From assembly GCF_902141845.1 (NCBI RefSeq), contig NZ_CABFPH010000030.1:1-55724 (forward strand): a stretch of DNA of 55,724 bases, given 5' to 3'. Source of the DNA: Methylobacterium symbioticum (lineage in GTDB: Bacteria; Pseudomonadota; Alphaproteobacteria; Rhizobiales; Beijerinckiaceae). Numbering within the stretch: position 1 is the stretch's first letter; each line of letters begins with the position of its first letter. Below the pieces are notes generated by a model. The model did no database searches. It saw only the letters and a program-made list of their open reading frames with translations, and was not told where the DNA came from. The position numbers and the translations under genes are program-made. This document shows, in pieces, positions 24,277-33,588 of the stretch.

Positions 24277-25254
24277 ATGAACACAGGCAGGCAGGCGAGC
24301 CGGCGAATCGCGCGAGAGGCCGTCACCAGGGCGCATCCGCGGGCACGGCATCTCCGCGCGGCTGCCGCCGCCGCCCTTCTGGCCGGTCTGGCCCAGATCG
24401 GCCTCGCCGGGGCGAGCCGGGCGCAGGGCGTCTTCGACGACGACATCCTGCCGCCGCGGGCGGTGGCCTGGCGGCTCGCCGACCGCGGCTTCACCGGAAT
24501 CGGTCGCCCCCGCTTCGACGGACGCGCCTACGTGGTCGAGGCGTTCAGTCCGGCTGGGGCGCGCCTGCGCCTCTTCGTCGATCCCGAGGACGGCGAGATC
24601 CTGTCGCGGCAGCGGCTCGACGCGCCGGTCGAGATGGCCCGCCCGCGCCCGGCCGCGCCGGGCTACGGCTGGACCGAGGAGGACGAGATGCGCGGACGCG
24701 GCCGGGTCGCCGAGCGCCTGGTGCCGCCCGCCGATATTCCGAATGCCGCGCGCGTCGGCGTCTCTCCGCCGCGCGGCCTCGCGCCGGCCACGCTGCCCGC
24801 TCCGGCCACCGTCCCGGAGCCCGGCCGCCGCGATGCCGGACCCGCCGCCAACCCCGGGGGCAATCCCTACGGGCTGAACCCCGATGCCGGCAGGGGCACG
24901 CCCGCGCCGCGCAAGGTCGCGCGCGTGGCGCCCGCCCCCGACCTGCGCCCGGCCGAGGCCAAGCCCCCGCTCCGCAACGCCCCGGAGGCGCCGAAGCCCG
25001 CCGCTGCGCGCAAATCCCCGGTGGATGCCAAGGCCGATGCCCCGAAGGCGCCGGAGGCGGCCAAGCCTGCCGAGGCGAAGCTCCCGGAGGCGCGGCCTAC
25101 CGAGACGGAACCCGTGGAAGCAAAGGCCGCCGAGGCGAAGCCAGCCGCGCAGGAATGGAAGGACCCGCCCGAGGGACGGCGCAACGTCCGCGTCATCGGC
25201 GGCGCCACCGTCGTGCCCGGCACCGTCGAGAAGGACGGCGCTACGGCGCAGTGA
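24277..25254 (+). CDS. Exported protein with PepSY-like domain and Ala/Pro/Lys/Glu-rich tail
   Basis: 325 residues from the ATG at 24277. A long basic n-region and hydrophobic segment (AAAAALLAGLAQIGLAG) end at RAQ, a Sec-type signal. Residues about 65-120 (AWRLADRGFTGIGRP...FVDPEDGEILSRQRL) resemble the PepSY-like fold. The remaining 200 residues are low complexity (repeats of the PAEAK and EAKAA kind) and end with RNVRVIGGATVVPG. Probably periplasmic or envelope-attached; function unknown. The frame opens at 24175, but the extra N-terminus would hide the signal peptide. Confidence 0.65.
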   Translation: MNTGRQASRRIAREAVTRAHPRARHLRAAAAAALLAGLAQIGLAGASRAQGVFDDDILPPRAVAWRLADRGFTGIGRPRFDGRAYVVEAFSPAGARLRLFVDPEDGEILSRQRLDAPVEMARPRPAAPGYGWTEEDEMRGRGRVAERLVPPADIPNAARVGVSPPRGLAPATLPAPATVPEPGRRDAGPAANPGGNPYGLNPDAGRGTPAPRKVARVAPAPDLRPAEAKPPLRNAPEAPKPAAARKSPVDAKADAPKAPEAAKPAEAKLPEARPTETEPVEAKAAEAKPAAQEWKDPPEGRRNVRVIGGATVVPGTVEKDGATAQ

Positions 25255-25360
25255 TCCGGCAACGCCCGCTCAACGGAGAGCGGACCTCTCCGCGCCCGTT
25301 CGGCAGCGCGATCGCATCGGGACGCCCTGTCGCCGAGCTGGGGCGAAGCGGGCTCTCTGT

Positions 25361-25405
25361 GAGGCTCAGGCCCCTCTCCCGAACGGAAGAGGAGGCCTGA
25401 GCCTC
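25361..25405. repeat. Long inverted repeat (hairpin)
   Basis: Twelve-base perfect arms at 25,361-25,372 and 25,394-25,405 with further partial pairing (CCTCT/AGAGG) toward the centre. It lies about 105 bases after the PepSY-like gene and could end or protect its transcript. There is no T-run. Confidence 0.6.
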
Positions 25406-25525
25406 GCTTGCAACCGAACGATGATCGGGGGCGGCGCCGCGGCGCAGTCGCCGTCCTGGGGCTTCTCGAACGGATCGCGCGGGCACGTTTCACGCAAGCC
25501 GATCCTCTTCCCGGACTCGTCCTGT

Positions 25526-25654
25526 GGTGCCGGCGCGGAGCGGAGGCCTCCAGGGATCGCGGAGCCTGCTTGAGGCCTCCTCCGAGGCTCGGCTGGCGCC
25601 TCGCGCCTCAGGATGAGGGGCATCAGTGGGACGAGCCGAGTCTCCGCCTGAGAA
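25526..25654. repeat. Degenerate copy of the CCTCAGGATGAGG palindromic element
   Basis: It matches the right half of the element at 41,341-41,450 in order (GGAGGCCTCC, CGAGGCTCGGCTG, CGCCTCGC, CTCAGGATGAGG, CTCTCCGC), but the left palindrome arm has decayed. The similar order of blocks supports common origin. It lies upstream of the 3' end of fdhD. Confidence 0.55.
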
Positions 25655-25679
25655 TCGGCGAATCCGGTCCGATCGAGCC

Positions 25680-26522
25680 TCAGGCGGTCAGGCGCTCGCC
25701 CCCGCAGAAGCTCGTCAGCGTGTCGGAGCGGGCGATGGCGCAGAGCGTCATGCCGTGCATGCGCGCCCGCGCCAGGGCGAGGGAGGTCGGCGCCGAGATC
25801 GCGACGATCACCGCCGCGCCGAGACGCGCGGTCTTCTCCACCATCTCGAACGAGCATCGGCTGGTGATCACGGCGAAGCCGGAGGCCGGGTCCCGACCCT
25901 CCCGGATCAGGGCGCCGATCAGCTTGTCCAGGGCGTTGTGGCGGCCGACATCCTCGCGCACGGCCACGAGCGCGCCGTCGAGATCCGCCCAGGCGGCGGC
26001 GTGGACCGCCCGGGTCTCCCGGTTGAGCGTCTGGGCGTCCGACAGGGCCGCGAGCGCGCGGGCGATGGCCCGGAGCGAGACGCGCAGGTCCGGCGCGCCG
26101 CGGGTCTCGGCGGTGGGCAGGGCGGCGAGGTCGTCGATGCCGCAGACCCCGCAGCCGGTGCGCCCGCTGATCGCGCGCTTGCGGGCGAGGTGCTCGCGCA
26201 GCCGGCCCGGCACGAGGTCGACGAGAACGCGCAGGCCCTCCTCGGCCTCCTCGACGGCGACGCCGCGGATCTCGTCGGCGGATTCGACGATGCCCTCGGT
26301 CAGGCTGAAGCCGTAGGCGAAATCGGCGAGGTCCGCCGGGGTCGTCATCATCACGGCGTAGGGGACGCTGCCGTAGACGAGGTTCACCGGCATCTCGACG
26401 GCCAGCGCGCGGGCCTCCTCACGCGGCGGCGCCTCGTCGTAGGCGAGGATCCGGGTCGGCACGCGGATCGCCGTGGGCGGCCCGTTCGGCCGGTCGGATC
26501 TGTCTGGGTCGGTCGCGGGCAT
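25680..26522 (-). CDS. fdhD: Formate dehydrogenase accessory sulfurtransferase FdhD
   Basis: 280 residues. It contains the redox cysteine pair in RTGCGVCGID (C124, C127) and the conserved AVREDVGRHNALDK and ITSRCSFEMVEK segments. FdhD passes sulfur from IscS-type desulfurase to the bis-MGD molybdenum/tungsten cofactor of formate dehydrogenases. No formate dehydrogenase gene is in the window, so it acts on enzymes encoded elsewhere; formate oxidation is central in methylotrophs. The start at 26522 could be some codons late or early, since the first 20 residues are not conserved. Confidence 0.92.
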   Translation of the reverse strand: MPATDPDRSDRPNGPPTAIRVPTRILAYDEAPPREEARALAVEMPVNLVYGSVPYAVMMTTPADLADFAYGFSLTEGIVESADEIRGVAVEEAEEGLRVLVDLVPGRLREHLARKRAISGRTGCGVCGIDDLAALPTAETRGAPDLRVSLRAIARALAALSDAQTLNRETRAVHAAAWADLDGALVAVREDVGRHNALDKLIGALIREGRDPASGFAVITSRCSFEMVEKTARLGAAVIVAISAPTSLALARARMHGMTLCAIARSDTLTSFCGGERLTA

Positions 26523-26832
26523 CGGTGGCTTGCCGGGTGCGCGGGAAGGTGCGGGCGAACCCTTGATATAGCAGCGGCGCGGCGATCACGCCCGCGGGGC
26601 CGCGACGTTGCGCCGCCGGACCGTCGCTTTCCTGCCGCTTGCAGGCCGAGAAAGCGCGCCATGCGACGCTTGTACGGTTGCGCCTTGCACGTCCATGTGA
26701 TCTGACACCGCGATCGGAAAGCCCTGGCCCGACGGCCGGCCTTCCGCGGGGTCGGCCGCGTCAGAAAGCCCACGTCGATGGGTCGCGGCGCGGTCAGAAT
26801 AACAGTCTCCAAGGGGAGCAGGCGAGAGACAC
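26523..26832. other. Divergent intergenic region fdhD-ctaC
   Basis: 310 bp between the start codons of fdhD and ctaC, so both promoters should be here. No clear -10/-35 pair or operator could be picked by eye. A ribosome site (AAGGGGAGCAGGCGAGAG region) precedes ctaC. No gene seen. Confidence 0.6.
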
Positions 26833-27672
26833 ATGCGGACGGCGCGGACGAAAACACCATTCTTGTCAGGGGTGGCCGCGTTCGGCGCCCTCCTCGTCAC
26901 GTCGGCACAGACGCTCGCCGCCGGTATCGGACAGCCGGTGCCGTGGCAGATGGACCGTCAGGTGGCGGTCACCGAGAATGCCCGGGACATCCACAATTTC
27001 GAGATCGGCCTGCACTGGCTCTCGCTCGCCATCTCGCTCTTCGTGCTGGCCCTGATCCTGTGGTGCGTGTTCCGCTTCAGCGAGAAGCGGAACCCGACGC
27101 CCTCGAAGACCACCCACAACACCGCCATCGAGGTGGCCTGGACGATCGTCCCGGTCCTCATCCTGGTCGCCGTGGCGATCCCCTCCTTCCGCCTGCTGCG
27201 CACGCAGCTCTCCGACCCGAAGGCCGACGTGACGGTCAAGGTGATCGGTCACGCCTGGTACTGGTCCTACGAGTACCCGCAGACCGACCAGGGCGGCGGC
27301 TTCACCTTCGATGCCAACCTGGACGAGGACAAGCAGCCGAAGCTGCTGGCCACCGACAACGACATGGTCGTCCCGGTGAACAAGATCGTGAAGATCCAGG
27401 TCACCTCGACCGACGTGCTGCATTCCTGGGCGCTGCCGTCCTTCGGCTTCAAGATCGACGCCGTGTCGGGCCGCCTGAACCAGTTCTGGTTCAAGGCCGA
27501 GCGGGAGGGCACCTATCACGGCCAGTGCTCGGAGCTCTGCGGCCAGCGCCACGCCTACATGCCGATCACGGTGCGCGTGGTCAGCGACGAGGCCTACGCG
27601 CAGTGGCTGACCGAGGCCAAGACGAAGTACGCCCGCATCGACGACGGCGCGAAGTTCGCCGACGCCCGCTGA
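26833..27672 (+). CDS. ctaC: Cytochrome c oxidase subunit II (aa3 type)
   Basis: 279 residues. Signal peptide (ending LAA), two membrane helices (about 52-75 and 95-118), then the periplasmic cupredoxin domain with the CuA ligands: His in VLHSWALPSFG, and CSELCGQRHAYM (two Cys, Glu, His, Met). The aromatic electron-entry region WYWSYEYP is present. It accepts electrons from cytochrome c and hands them to subunit I. First gene of the oxidase cluster, 77 bp before ctaD. Confidence 0.97.
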   Translation: MRTARTKTPFLSGVAAFGALLVTSAQTLAAGIGQPVPWQMDRQVAVTENARDIHNFEIGLHWLSLAISLFVLALILWCVFRFSEKRNPTPSKTTHNTAIEVAWTIVPVLILVAVAIPSFRLLRTQLSDPKADVTVKVIGHAWYWSYEYPQTDQGGGFTFDANLDEDKQPKLLATDNDMVVPVNKIVKIQVTSTDVLHSWALPSFGFKIDAVSGRLNQFWFKAEREGTYHGQCSELCGQRHAYMPITVRVVSDEAYAQWLTEAKTKYARIDDGAKFADAR

Positions 27673-27749
27673 CGGACAAGCCTGCGCGGGGCCGCGGGGC
27701 CCCGCCCTTTCGCGAGATCAGACAGACCTAACGCCTAAGGTTCTCATCC

Positions 27750-29378
27750 ATGGCCACAGCCGCAGCACATGCGGGGCATGACGCCCACCACGACCACAAG
27801 CCAAGCTTCTTCGCCCGCTGGTTCCTGTCCACGAACCACAAGGACATCGGCACCCTCTACCTGCTCTTCGCCTTCTGCGCGGGCATGGTGGGCGCGTTCC
27901 TCTCGTTCGGCATCCGGATGGAGATGGAGGAGCCGGGGCTCCAGTACTTCTCCAACCCGCAGACCTACAACGTGTTCGTCACCGGGCACGGCCTCATCAT
28001 GGTGTTCTTCATGGTGATGCCGGCCCTCATCGGCGGCTTCGGCAACTGGTTCGTGCCGCTGATGATCGGCGCGCCGGACATGGCGTTCCCGCGCATGAAC
28101 AATATCTCGTTCTGGCTGACGGTGGCGGGCTTCATGAGCCTCGTCTGCTCCCTCTTCGTCGAGGGCGCGCCGGGCGCATCGGGCGCGGGCACGGGCTGGA
28201 CCGTCTATCCGCCGCTCTCGGCCGCCGGCCATCCCGGCCCCGCCGTCGACTTCGCGATCTTCGCCCTGCACCTCTCGGGCGCGGGCTCGATCCTCGGCGC
28301 GATCAACTTCATCACCACGATCCTGAACATGCGCGCCCCCGGCATGACGCTGCACAAGATGCCGCTCTTCGCCTGGGCCGAGCTCGTCACCGCCTTCCTG
28401 CTGCTCCTCTCGCTCCCGGTTCTCGCCGGCGCGATCACGATGCTGCTCACCGACCGCAACTTCGGCACCACCTTCTTCGACCCGGCCGGCGGCGGCGACC
28501 CGATCCTGTGGCAGCACCTGTTCTGGTTCTTCGGTCACCCCGAAGTCTACATCATGATCCTGCCGGCCTTCGGCATCGTGTCGCACATCATCGCCACCTT
28601 CTCGCGCAAGCCGGTCTTCGGCTACCTCGCGATGGCCTACGCGATGGTCGCGATCGGCGTCGTCGGCTTCGTCGTGTGGGCCCACCACATGTACACGGTC
28701 GGTCTCTCGCTGCAGACGCAGTCCTACTTCGTCTTCGCGACCATGGTGATCGCGGTCCCCACCGGCGTGAAGATCTTCTCCTGGATCGCCACGATGTGGG
28801 GCGGCTCGATCCGCTTCACCGCCGCGATGCACTGGGCGGTCGGCTTCATCTTCCTCTTCACCGTCGGCGGCGTGACCGGCGTGGTGCTGGCGAACTCGGC
28901 CGTCGACAAGTACCTGCACGACACCTACTACGTCGTCGCGCACTTCCACTACGTGCTCTCGCTCGGCGCCGTGTTCATCATCTTTGCCGGGATCTACTAC
29001 TGGTTCCCGAAGATGACCGGCCACATGATCCCCGAATGGGCCGGCAAGCTGCACTTCTGGCTGGCCTTCATCGGCGCGAACGTCCTGTTCTTCCCGATGC
29101 ACTTCCTCGGTCTCGCCGGCATGCCGCGCCGCTACGCCGACTATCCGGAGGCCTTCGCCGGCTGGCACAAGGTCTCGACCTATGGCGGCCACATCTTCGC
29201 GCTCGGCATGTTCGTCTTCGTGATCGGCGTGATCCTGGCCTTCCGCTCGAAGGAGCGGGCCGCGGACAACCCGTGGGGCGAGGGTGCGACGACGCTGGAA
29301 TGGACCCTGTCCTCGCCGCCGCCCTTCCACCAGTTCGAGACGCTGCCCCGCATCGTCGACGAGCCGGGCCACCACTGA
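27750..29378 (+). CDS. ctaD: Cytochrome c oxidase subunit I (aa3 type)
   Basis: 542 residues, twelve membrane helices. Heme and CuB ligands: [18 protein letters not shown] (low-spin heme His), [14 protein letters not shown] (CuB His and cross-linked Tyr), [10 protein letters not shown] (two CuB His), and [15 protein letters not shown] (heme a3/a His). The N-terminal [11 protein letters not shown] is the A-family hallmark. Proton-pumping core subunit in the inner membrane. Three stem-loops follow before ctaB. Confidence 0.98.
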   Translation: MATAAAHAGHDAHHDHKPSFFARWFLSTNHKDIGTLYLLFAFCAGMVGAFLSFGIRMEMEEPGLQYFSNPQTYNVFVTGHGLIMVFFMVMPALIGGFGNWFVPLMIGAPDMAFPRMNNISFWLTVAGFMSLVCSLFVEGAPGASGAGTGWTVYPPLSAAGHPGPAVDFAIFALHLSGAGSILGAINFITTILNMRAPGMTLHKMPLFAWAELVTAFLLLLSLPVLAGAITMLLTDRNFGTTFFDPAGGGDPILWQHLFWFFGHPEVYIMILPAFGIVSHIIATFSRKPVFGYLAMAYAMVAIGVVGFVVWAHHMYTVGLSLQTQSYFVFATMVIAVPTGVKIFSWIATMWGGSIRFTAAMHWAVGFIFLFTVGGVTGVVLANSAVDKYLHDTYYVVAHFHYVLSLGAVFIIFAGIYYWFPKMTGHMIPEWAGKLHFWLAFIGANVLFFPMHFLGLAGMPRRYADYPEAFAGWHKVSTYGGHIFALGMFVFVIGVILAFRSKERAADNPWGEGATTLEWTLSSPPPFHQFETLPRIVDEPGHH

Positions 29379-29384
29379 AGCCTG

Positions 29385-29469
29385 CGGGCCCGGGGATCGC
29401 CCCGGGCCCGGCGGGGACCGCCCTGACGCGGTCCCCGCCCTTCCCCGGAGGCCGCAAGCAGCGGCCTCC
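29385..29469 (+). repeat. Three tandem perfect stem-loops between ctaD and ctaB
   Basis: Stem 1 is 29385-29395/29400-29410 (11 bp, loop ATCG). Stem 2 is 29411-29421/29428-29438 (11 bp, 6-base loop). Stem 3 is 29447-29455/29461-29469 (9 bp, loop AAGCA). Stems 1 and 2 abut exactly and all three have no mismatch. None is followed by a T-run. They probably stabilise the ctaCD transcript or attenuate read-through to ctaB. Confidence 0.75.
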
Positions 29470-29580
29470 CGGAAAGGGCGAACCAGCCGGGTGCGAGCAG
29501 GGGCAGGAGCCCCCAAGCACCTGGAATCATTCCGATTCGCCTCTTGCGCCGCCCTGCGGGGCGGACGGCCCGAGCCAGTG

Positions 29581-30534
29581 ATGCCGATGACGAGTCTGAC
29601 GAACGCCATCCCCGCGCAGCCCGCCCCCCTCGCCCCCGCCGTGGGCGGCGACGTGCCGGACTACTTCGCCCTGCTGAAGCCGCGCGTGATGGTGCTCGTC
29701 ATCTTCACCGCGCTCGTCGGCATGGTGGTGTCGCACGGCCACGTCTCGCCGGTGATCGCGGCGATCTCGCTCCTGATGATCGCCGTGGGCGCCGGCGCCT
29801 CGGGCTGCCTCAACATGTGGTGGGATGCCGATATCGACGCGGTGATGACCCGCACCGCCAAGCGCCCGATCCCGGACGGGCGCATCCGCCCCGAGGAGGC
29901 CCTCGCCTTCGGCCTCGTCCTGTCGGTCGGCTCGGTGCTGATCCTCGGCCTCGCGGCGAACTGGCTCGCCGCCGGGCTCCTCGCCTTCACCATCGTGTTC
30001 TACGCGGTGATCTACTCGATGTGGCTGAAGCGCGCGACCGCGCAGAACATCGTCATCGGCGGCGCCGCCGGCGCCCTCCCCCCGGTGATCGGGCAGGCGG
30101 TGGTCTCGGGCAGCGTCGGCATCGAGTCGCTGGTGCTCTTCGCCATCATCTTCATCTGGACCCCGCCGCATTTCTGGGCGCTCGCCCTGGTCAAGGCCGG
30201 CGAATACGCCAAGGCCGGGATCCCGATGATGCCGAACGTCGCCGGCCCCGCCTCCACGCGCCGCCAGATCGTCTACTACACCCTGCTCCTCGCCCCCCTC
30301 GGCCTCGCTCCGGTCGCGCTCGGCTTCGGCGGCCTGATCTACGCGGTGGTCGGCGTGCTCGGCGGCATCGGCATGCTCGCCTTCAGCATCCAGGTTCTGC
30401 GCAACCGCGAGGGCGAGGCCGAGAAGCGCGCGGCGATGGGCATGTTCGCCTTCTCGATCCTCTACCTGTTCCTGCTCTTCGCCGCCCTGCTCGCCGAGCA
30501 GGGCCTGGGCCTGTACCGGCCGCTGGTGGCCTGA
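29581..30534 (+). CDS. ctaB: Protoheme IX farnesyltransferase (heme O synthase)
   Basis: 317 residues, UbiA-type prenyltransferase with eight to nine membrane helices. Prenyl-diphosphate/Mg motif [15 protein letters not shown] and the following RPIPDGRI, plus the second conserved loop [16 protein letters not shown]. It converts heme B to heme O, the precursor of heme A for ctaD. A second ATG two codons in (29587) is equally possible as start. Followed by coxF after nine bases. Confidence 0.96.
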   Translation: MPMTSLTNAIPAQPAPLAPAVGGDVPDYFALLKPRVMVLVIFTALVGMVVSHGHVSPVIAAISLLMIAVGAGASGCLNMWWDADIDAVMTRTAKRPIPDGRIRPEEALAFGLVLSVGSVLILGLAANWLAAGLLAFTIVFYAVIYSMWLKRATAQNIVIGGAAGALPPVIGQAVVSGSVGIESLVLFAIIFIWTPPHFWALALVKAGEYAKAGIPMMPNVAGPASTRRQIVYYTLLLAPLGLAPVALGFGGLIYAVVGVLGGIGMLAFSIQVLRNREGEAEKRAAMGMFAFSILYLFLLFAALLAEQGLGLYRPLVA

Positions 30535-30543
30535 TTGATCGTG

Positions 30544-30708
30544 ATGCAAGATCCCAAGGTCGAGTACCGTCCCCTGACCCCCGAGGAGGAGGCGCGCCGC
30601 CGCAAGCGCTCCGTGGCGATCGCCCTCGCCCTCGGCGCGATGGTGCTCCTGTTCTTCGTGCTGACCATCGCCAAGCTCGGACCGCAGGTCCTGAGCCGTC
30701 CGCTCTGA
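30544..30708 (+). CDS. coxF: CoxF-type small membrane protein of the aa3 oxidase cluster
   Basis: 54 residues: a charged N-terminus (PKVEYRPLTPEEEARRRKR), one membrane helix (SVAIALALGAMVLLFFVLTI) and AKLGPQVLSRPL. The position between ctaB and ctaG and the LTPEE-RRR-helix-KLG pattern match the small CoxF proteins of Rhizobiales oxidase clusters, presumed assembly or stabilising factors. A GTG one codon earlier (30541) could also start it. ctaG begins four bases after the stop. Confidence 0.85.
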   Translation: MQDPKVEYRPLTPEEEARRRKRSVAIALALGAMVLLFFVLTIAKLGPQVLSRPL

Positions 30709-30712
30709 TCCG

Positions 30713-31324
30713 ATGACGCAGACGCCCCCCAATCCCGCCCGGAACGCGAGCCGCACGGCGCTGGCCTGCGCTGGCTTCGCCTTCGGCATGCTCGGCCTCG
30801 CCTTCGCCTCGGCGCCGCTCTACGACGCCTTCTGCAAGGCGACGGGGTATGACGGCACGCCGCGCCAGGGCGCCGCTCCGGCGGCGGTCGCGGCGCAGGC
30901 GGGCGACGCGATGCTCGTCCATTTCGACACGAACGTCGCGCCGGGGCTGCCCTGGAAGTTCCGTGCCGAGACCCGCGGCGTCGAAGCGAAGCTCGGCGAG
31001 ACGCAGACCGTCTTCTTCAAGGTGCGCAACACGGCCTCGGTGCCGACCACCGGCATCGCCACCTTCAACGTGCAGCCCGGCCTGATGGGCGGCTACTTCG
31101 TGAAGGTCGAGTGCTTCTGCTTCAAGGAGCAGACGCTGCAGCCGGGTGAGACCATCGACGTGCCGGTCGTCTTCTACGTCGACCCGGCGCTGCGCACCGA
31201 TTCGAACACCGCGCATCTCTCCGAGATGACGCTGTCCTACACCTACTTCGCCTCGAAGAACGGCCAGCCGGTCACCGCCGCGCTGACTCAGCAGGGCGAC
31301 GGGACGGGACGGCGGGATTTCTGA
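30713..31324 (+). CDS. ctaG: Cytochrome c oxidase assembly protein CtaG (Cox11)
   Basis: 203 residues. One N-terminal membrane helix (about 16-36) with the conserved YDAFCKATGYDGTP just after it, and a periplasmic Ig-like domain carrying the copper motif VECFCFKEQTL (CFCF) followed by PVVFYVDPAL. Cox11 inserts CuB into subunit I. Overlap-like spacing with coxF puts it in the same transcript. Confidence 0.96.
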   Translation: MTQTPPNPARNASRTALACAGFAFGMLGLAFASAPLYDAFCKATGYDGTPRQGAAPAAVAAQAGDAMLVHFDTNVAPGLPWKFRAETRGVEAKLGETQTVFFKVRNTASVPTTGIATFNVQPGLMGGYFVKVECFCFKEQTLQPGETIDVPVVFYVDPALRTDSNTAHLSEMTLSYTYFASKNGQPVTAALTQQGDGTGRRDF

Positions 31325-31345
31325 AGGGCCAAGCGTGACAACAGC

Positions 31346-31368
31346 CGCACCCGTCCAGTATGGGTGCG
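31346..31368 (+). repeat. Stem-loop between ctaG and ctaE
   Basis: Seven-base perfect arms CGCACCC/GGGTGCG with a nine-base loop, 22 bases after the ctaG stop. No T-run follows. It is probably a transcript-internal structure before ctaE. Confidence 0.4.
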
Positions 31369-31470
31369 CGAGACGGGCTCGACGGGGCGGATAGGCCCCG
31401 CGACGGATGGGGATAGGGGCCTGCCGGCGGCGACGACGGCGGCCCGGAAGGGGTCAGGAGAAACGTTCAG

Positions 31471-32328
31471 ATGGCCGAGGCGCACGCCAAGAATCACGAC
31501 TACCACATCCTGAATCCCAGCCCGTGGCCGCTGCTCGGCGCCATGTCGGGCTTCGTGATGACGACGGGCGCCGTCTTCTGGATGAAGAGCCTGCAGTTCG
31601 GCACGCTGACGCCCGGCCCCTACGTCTTCGGCGCGGGCCTGCTCGGCGTGCTCTACACCATGTTCTCCTGGTGGCGGGACGTGGTGCACGAGGCCAATTC
31701 CGGCGACCATACCCGCGTGGTGCAGCTTCACCACCGCTACGGCATGATGATGTTCATCGCCTCCGAGGTGATGTTCTTCGTGGCGTGGTTCTGGGCCTAT
31801 TTCGAGGCGGCGCTCTACACCGCCGACCCGATCCAGGTCTCGCGCGTCGAGTTCACCGGCGGCGTCTGGCCGCCCAAGGGCATCGAGGCCTTCGATCCCT
31901 GGCACCTGCCGCTGCTCAACACGCTGATCCTGCTCACGTCTGGCACGACCATCACCTGGGCGCACCATGCCCTGCTGCATGGCGACCGGAAGGGCCTGAA
32001 ATACGGCCTGTGGCTGACCGTGATCCTCGGCGTCCTGTTCACCGCCTGCCAGGCCTACGAGTACCACCACGCCGCCTTCGGCTTCTCGGGCAGCATCTAC
32101 TCGTCGACCTTCTTCATGGCGACGGGCTTCCACGGCGCCCACGTTATCATCGGCACGATCTTCCTCGCGATCTGCCTGTACCGGGCCTATCTCGGCCAGT
32201 TCACCATCCAGCAGCATCTCGGCTTCGAGTTCGCGGCTTGGTACTGGCACTTCGTCGACGTGGTGTGGCTGTTCCTGTTCGCCGCGATCTACGTCTGGGG
32301 CTCGGGCGTCGGCCACGGCGCCCACTGA
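31471..32328 (+). CDS. ctaE: Cytochrome c oxidase subunit III (aa3 type)
   Basis: 285 residues, seven membrane helices. Family markers: [15 protein letters not shown] at the start, the lipid-binding/E90 region [73 protein letters not shown], and [14 protein letters not shown] at the end. It stabilises subunit I and keeps turnover stable. Followed by an intrinsic terminator. Confidence 0.97.
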   Translation: MAEAHAKNHDYHILNPSPWPLLGAMSGFVMTTGAVFWMKSLQFGTLTPGPYVFGAGLLGVLYTMFSWWRDVVHEANSGDHTRVVQLHHRYGMMMFIASEVMFFVAWFWAYFEAALYTADPIQVSRVEFTGGVWPPKGIEAFDPWHLPLLNTLILLTSGTTITWAHHALLHGDRKGLKYGLWLTVILGVLFTACQAYEYHHAAFGFSGSIYSSTFFMATGFHGAHVIIGTIFLAICLYRAYLGQFTIQQHLGFEFAAWYWHFVDVVWLFLFAAIYVWGSGVGHGAH

Positions 32329-32365
32329 CCGGGGCGCCCTCCGCCTGTTGCATGGCGGCAATGCC

Positions 32366-32390
32366 AAGGGCGGCTTCGGCCGCCCTTTTT
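32366..32390 (+). terminator. Intrinsic terminator after ctaE
   Basis: A nine-base-pair stem AAGGGCGGC/GCCGCCCTT with a TTCG loop running into TTTTT (32,386-32,390). This is a textbook Rho-independent terminator and would end the ctaC-ctaE transcript before the DUF983-SURF1 pair. Confidence 0.9.
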
Positions 32391-32449
32391 CGTGCGCGAT
32401 CGTCCCCGACCGACCATATGGCGGGAGCGGGGGCAGCCGAAGGATGGAT

Positions 32450-32824
32450 ATGTTGGACCACCGTTACCAGACGCCGGACCCGATCCCGACGGGCCTGCGC
32501 GGGCGCTGCCCGCGTTGCGGCGAGGGCCATCTGTTCAAGGGCTTCCTTAGCCTGCGTCCGTCCTGCGAGGACTGTCAGCTCGACTATGCGAGCTTCGATT
32601 CGGCGGACGGGCCGGCCTTCTTCGTGATGTCGATCGTCGGCGTCGTCGTGGTCGGTCTCGCCCTCTGGATGGAGATCACCTACGAGCCGCCGATCTGGGT
32701 CCATGCCCTCGTCGCGGCCAGCCTCTCGATCGGGCTCAGCTTGGCGCTCGTCCGGCCGTTGAAGGGCATGCTGATCGCCCTGCAATATGCCAACAAGGCC
32801 GAGCAGGGGCGTTTCGAGCGGTGA
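32450..32824 (+). CDS. DUF983 family membrane protein
   Basis: 124 residues. An N-terminal zinc-ribbon (CPRCGEGHLF...CEDCQLDY) and two membrane helices, typical of DUF983. The family is regularly found beside SURF1 and oxidase genes and may help in oxidase or metal handling. The ATG at 32450 has GAAGGA at good distance; an ATG two codons earlier (32444) is too near the ribosome site. Its TGA overlaps the surf1 GTG, so they are coupled. Confidence 0.85.
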   Translation: MLDHRYQTPDPIPTGLRGRCPRCGEGHLFKGFLSLRPSCEDCQLDYASFDSADGPAFFVMSIVGVVVVGLALWMEITYEPPIWVHALVAASLSIGLSLALVRPLKGMLIALQYANKAEQGRFER

Positions 32825-33579
32825 GTCCGGACGCTGCCGGGACGGTCCGGCCCGAAGGCTGGCGCGGCCTCCTCGCGCCCGGCCTGTCGGCCCTGGTGGC
32901 GCTGGCCATCCTTCTCGGCCTCGGGACGTGGCAGATCGCGCGCAAGTCCGAAAAGGAGGCGTTGATCGGCCGCATTATCGAGCGCTCCCGCGCCGCGCCG
33001 GTTGCGCCTCCCGAGCCCGCCGCCTGGGACCCGGCCCGCGACGAGTTCCGGCACGTGCGCGCCGCCGGCCGGTTCGAGAACGACGCGGAGACCCTGGTCC
33101 ACGGCCTCGCGCCGGGGGACACGCCCGGCCGCGCCCTGCAGGGCTATTACGTCATCACGCCGTTCCGGCGCGCGGAGGGCGGGACGGTCCTGGTCAATCG
33201 CGGATTCGTGCCGACCGAGCTGAAGGCACAGGAAGACCGCCGCGACGGCCTTGTCTCGGGCGACACCACGGTCACCGGGATCCTGCGCGCCAGCGAGGCC
33301 CGCGCGATGTTCGTGCCTGCCCCCGATCCGAAGCGCGGCGAGTGGTTCAACCGGGACATCGCGGGCATCGCTGAGGCACGCGGGCTCGGCGACGTAGCAC
33401 CCTATCTGATCGAGGCGGATGCGGTCCCCGGCGCGAAGACCTGGCCGAGGGGCGGGCAGCTCCGCGTCGACCTGCCGAACAACCATCTCCAATACGCCTT
33501 CACGTGGTTCGGGATCGCCGCCTGCCTCGTCGGCGTCTTCACGGTCTTCGCCTGGCGTCGCCTGCACGGCCTGACCTGA
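32821..33579 (+). CDS. SURF1 family cytochrome oxidase assembly protein
   Basis: 252 residues. Two membrane helices near each end (about 18-37 and 225-245) frame a periplasmic domain with the family segments LGLGTWQIARKSEKEALI, RHVRAAGRFEND, VNRGFVP and NNHLQYAFTWFG. SURF1 (Shy1) helps insert heme A into subunit I. GTG start overlaps the DUF983 stop (GTGA). A 17-bp-arm hairpin follows its stop codon after nine bases. Confidence 0.93.
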   Translation: MSPDAAGTVRPEGWRGLLAPGLSALVALAILLGLGTWQIARKSEKEALIGRIIERSRAAPVAPPEPAAWDPARDEFRHVRAAGRFENDAETLVHGLAPGDTPGRALQGYYVITPFRRAEGGTVLVNRGFVPTELKAQEDRRDGLVSGDTTVTGILRASEARAMFVPAPDPKRGEWFNRDIAGIAEARGLGDVAPYLIEADAVPGAKTWPRGGQLRVDLPNNHLQYAFTWFGIAACLVGVFTVFAWRRLHGLT

Positions 33580-33588
33580 ATGGCACCG

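Larger units (their letters stand above)
25255..25679. other. Intergenic region with long hairpin and a degenerate repeat copy
   Basis: 425 bp without a supported gene. It holds a long hairpin at 25,361-25,405 (12-bp perfect arms GAGGCTCAGGCC/GGCCTGAGCCTC) just beyond the PepSY-like gene. At 25,526-25,654 a diverged copy of the palindromic element seen at 41.3 kb shares GGAGGCCTCC, CGAGGCTCGGCTG, CCTCAGGATGAGG and CTCTCCGC. Nothing else is seen. Confidence 0.6.

Noticed and set aside
24000..25400. A 466-codon frame overlapping the PepSY-like gene
   Set aside because: A different frame of the same strand with extreme Arg/Gly/Pro content; the 24,277 frame has the signal peptide and the ordered domain.
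25361..25660. Clustered inverted repeats as a CRISPR array
   Set aside because: No regularly spaced direct repeats and no spacers of constant length; the pieces are palindromic elements.
27744..29609. A 621-codon frame antisense to ctaD
   Set aside because: A shadow of the highly conserved subunit I gene; no motif of its own.
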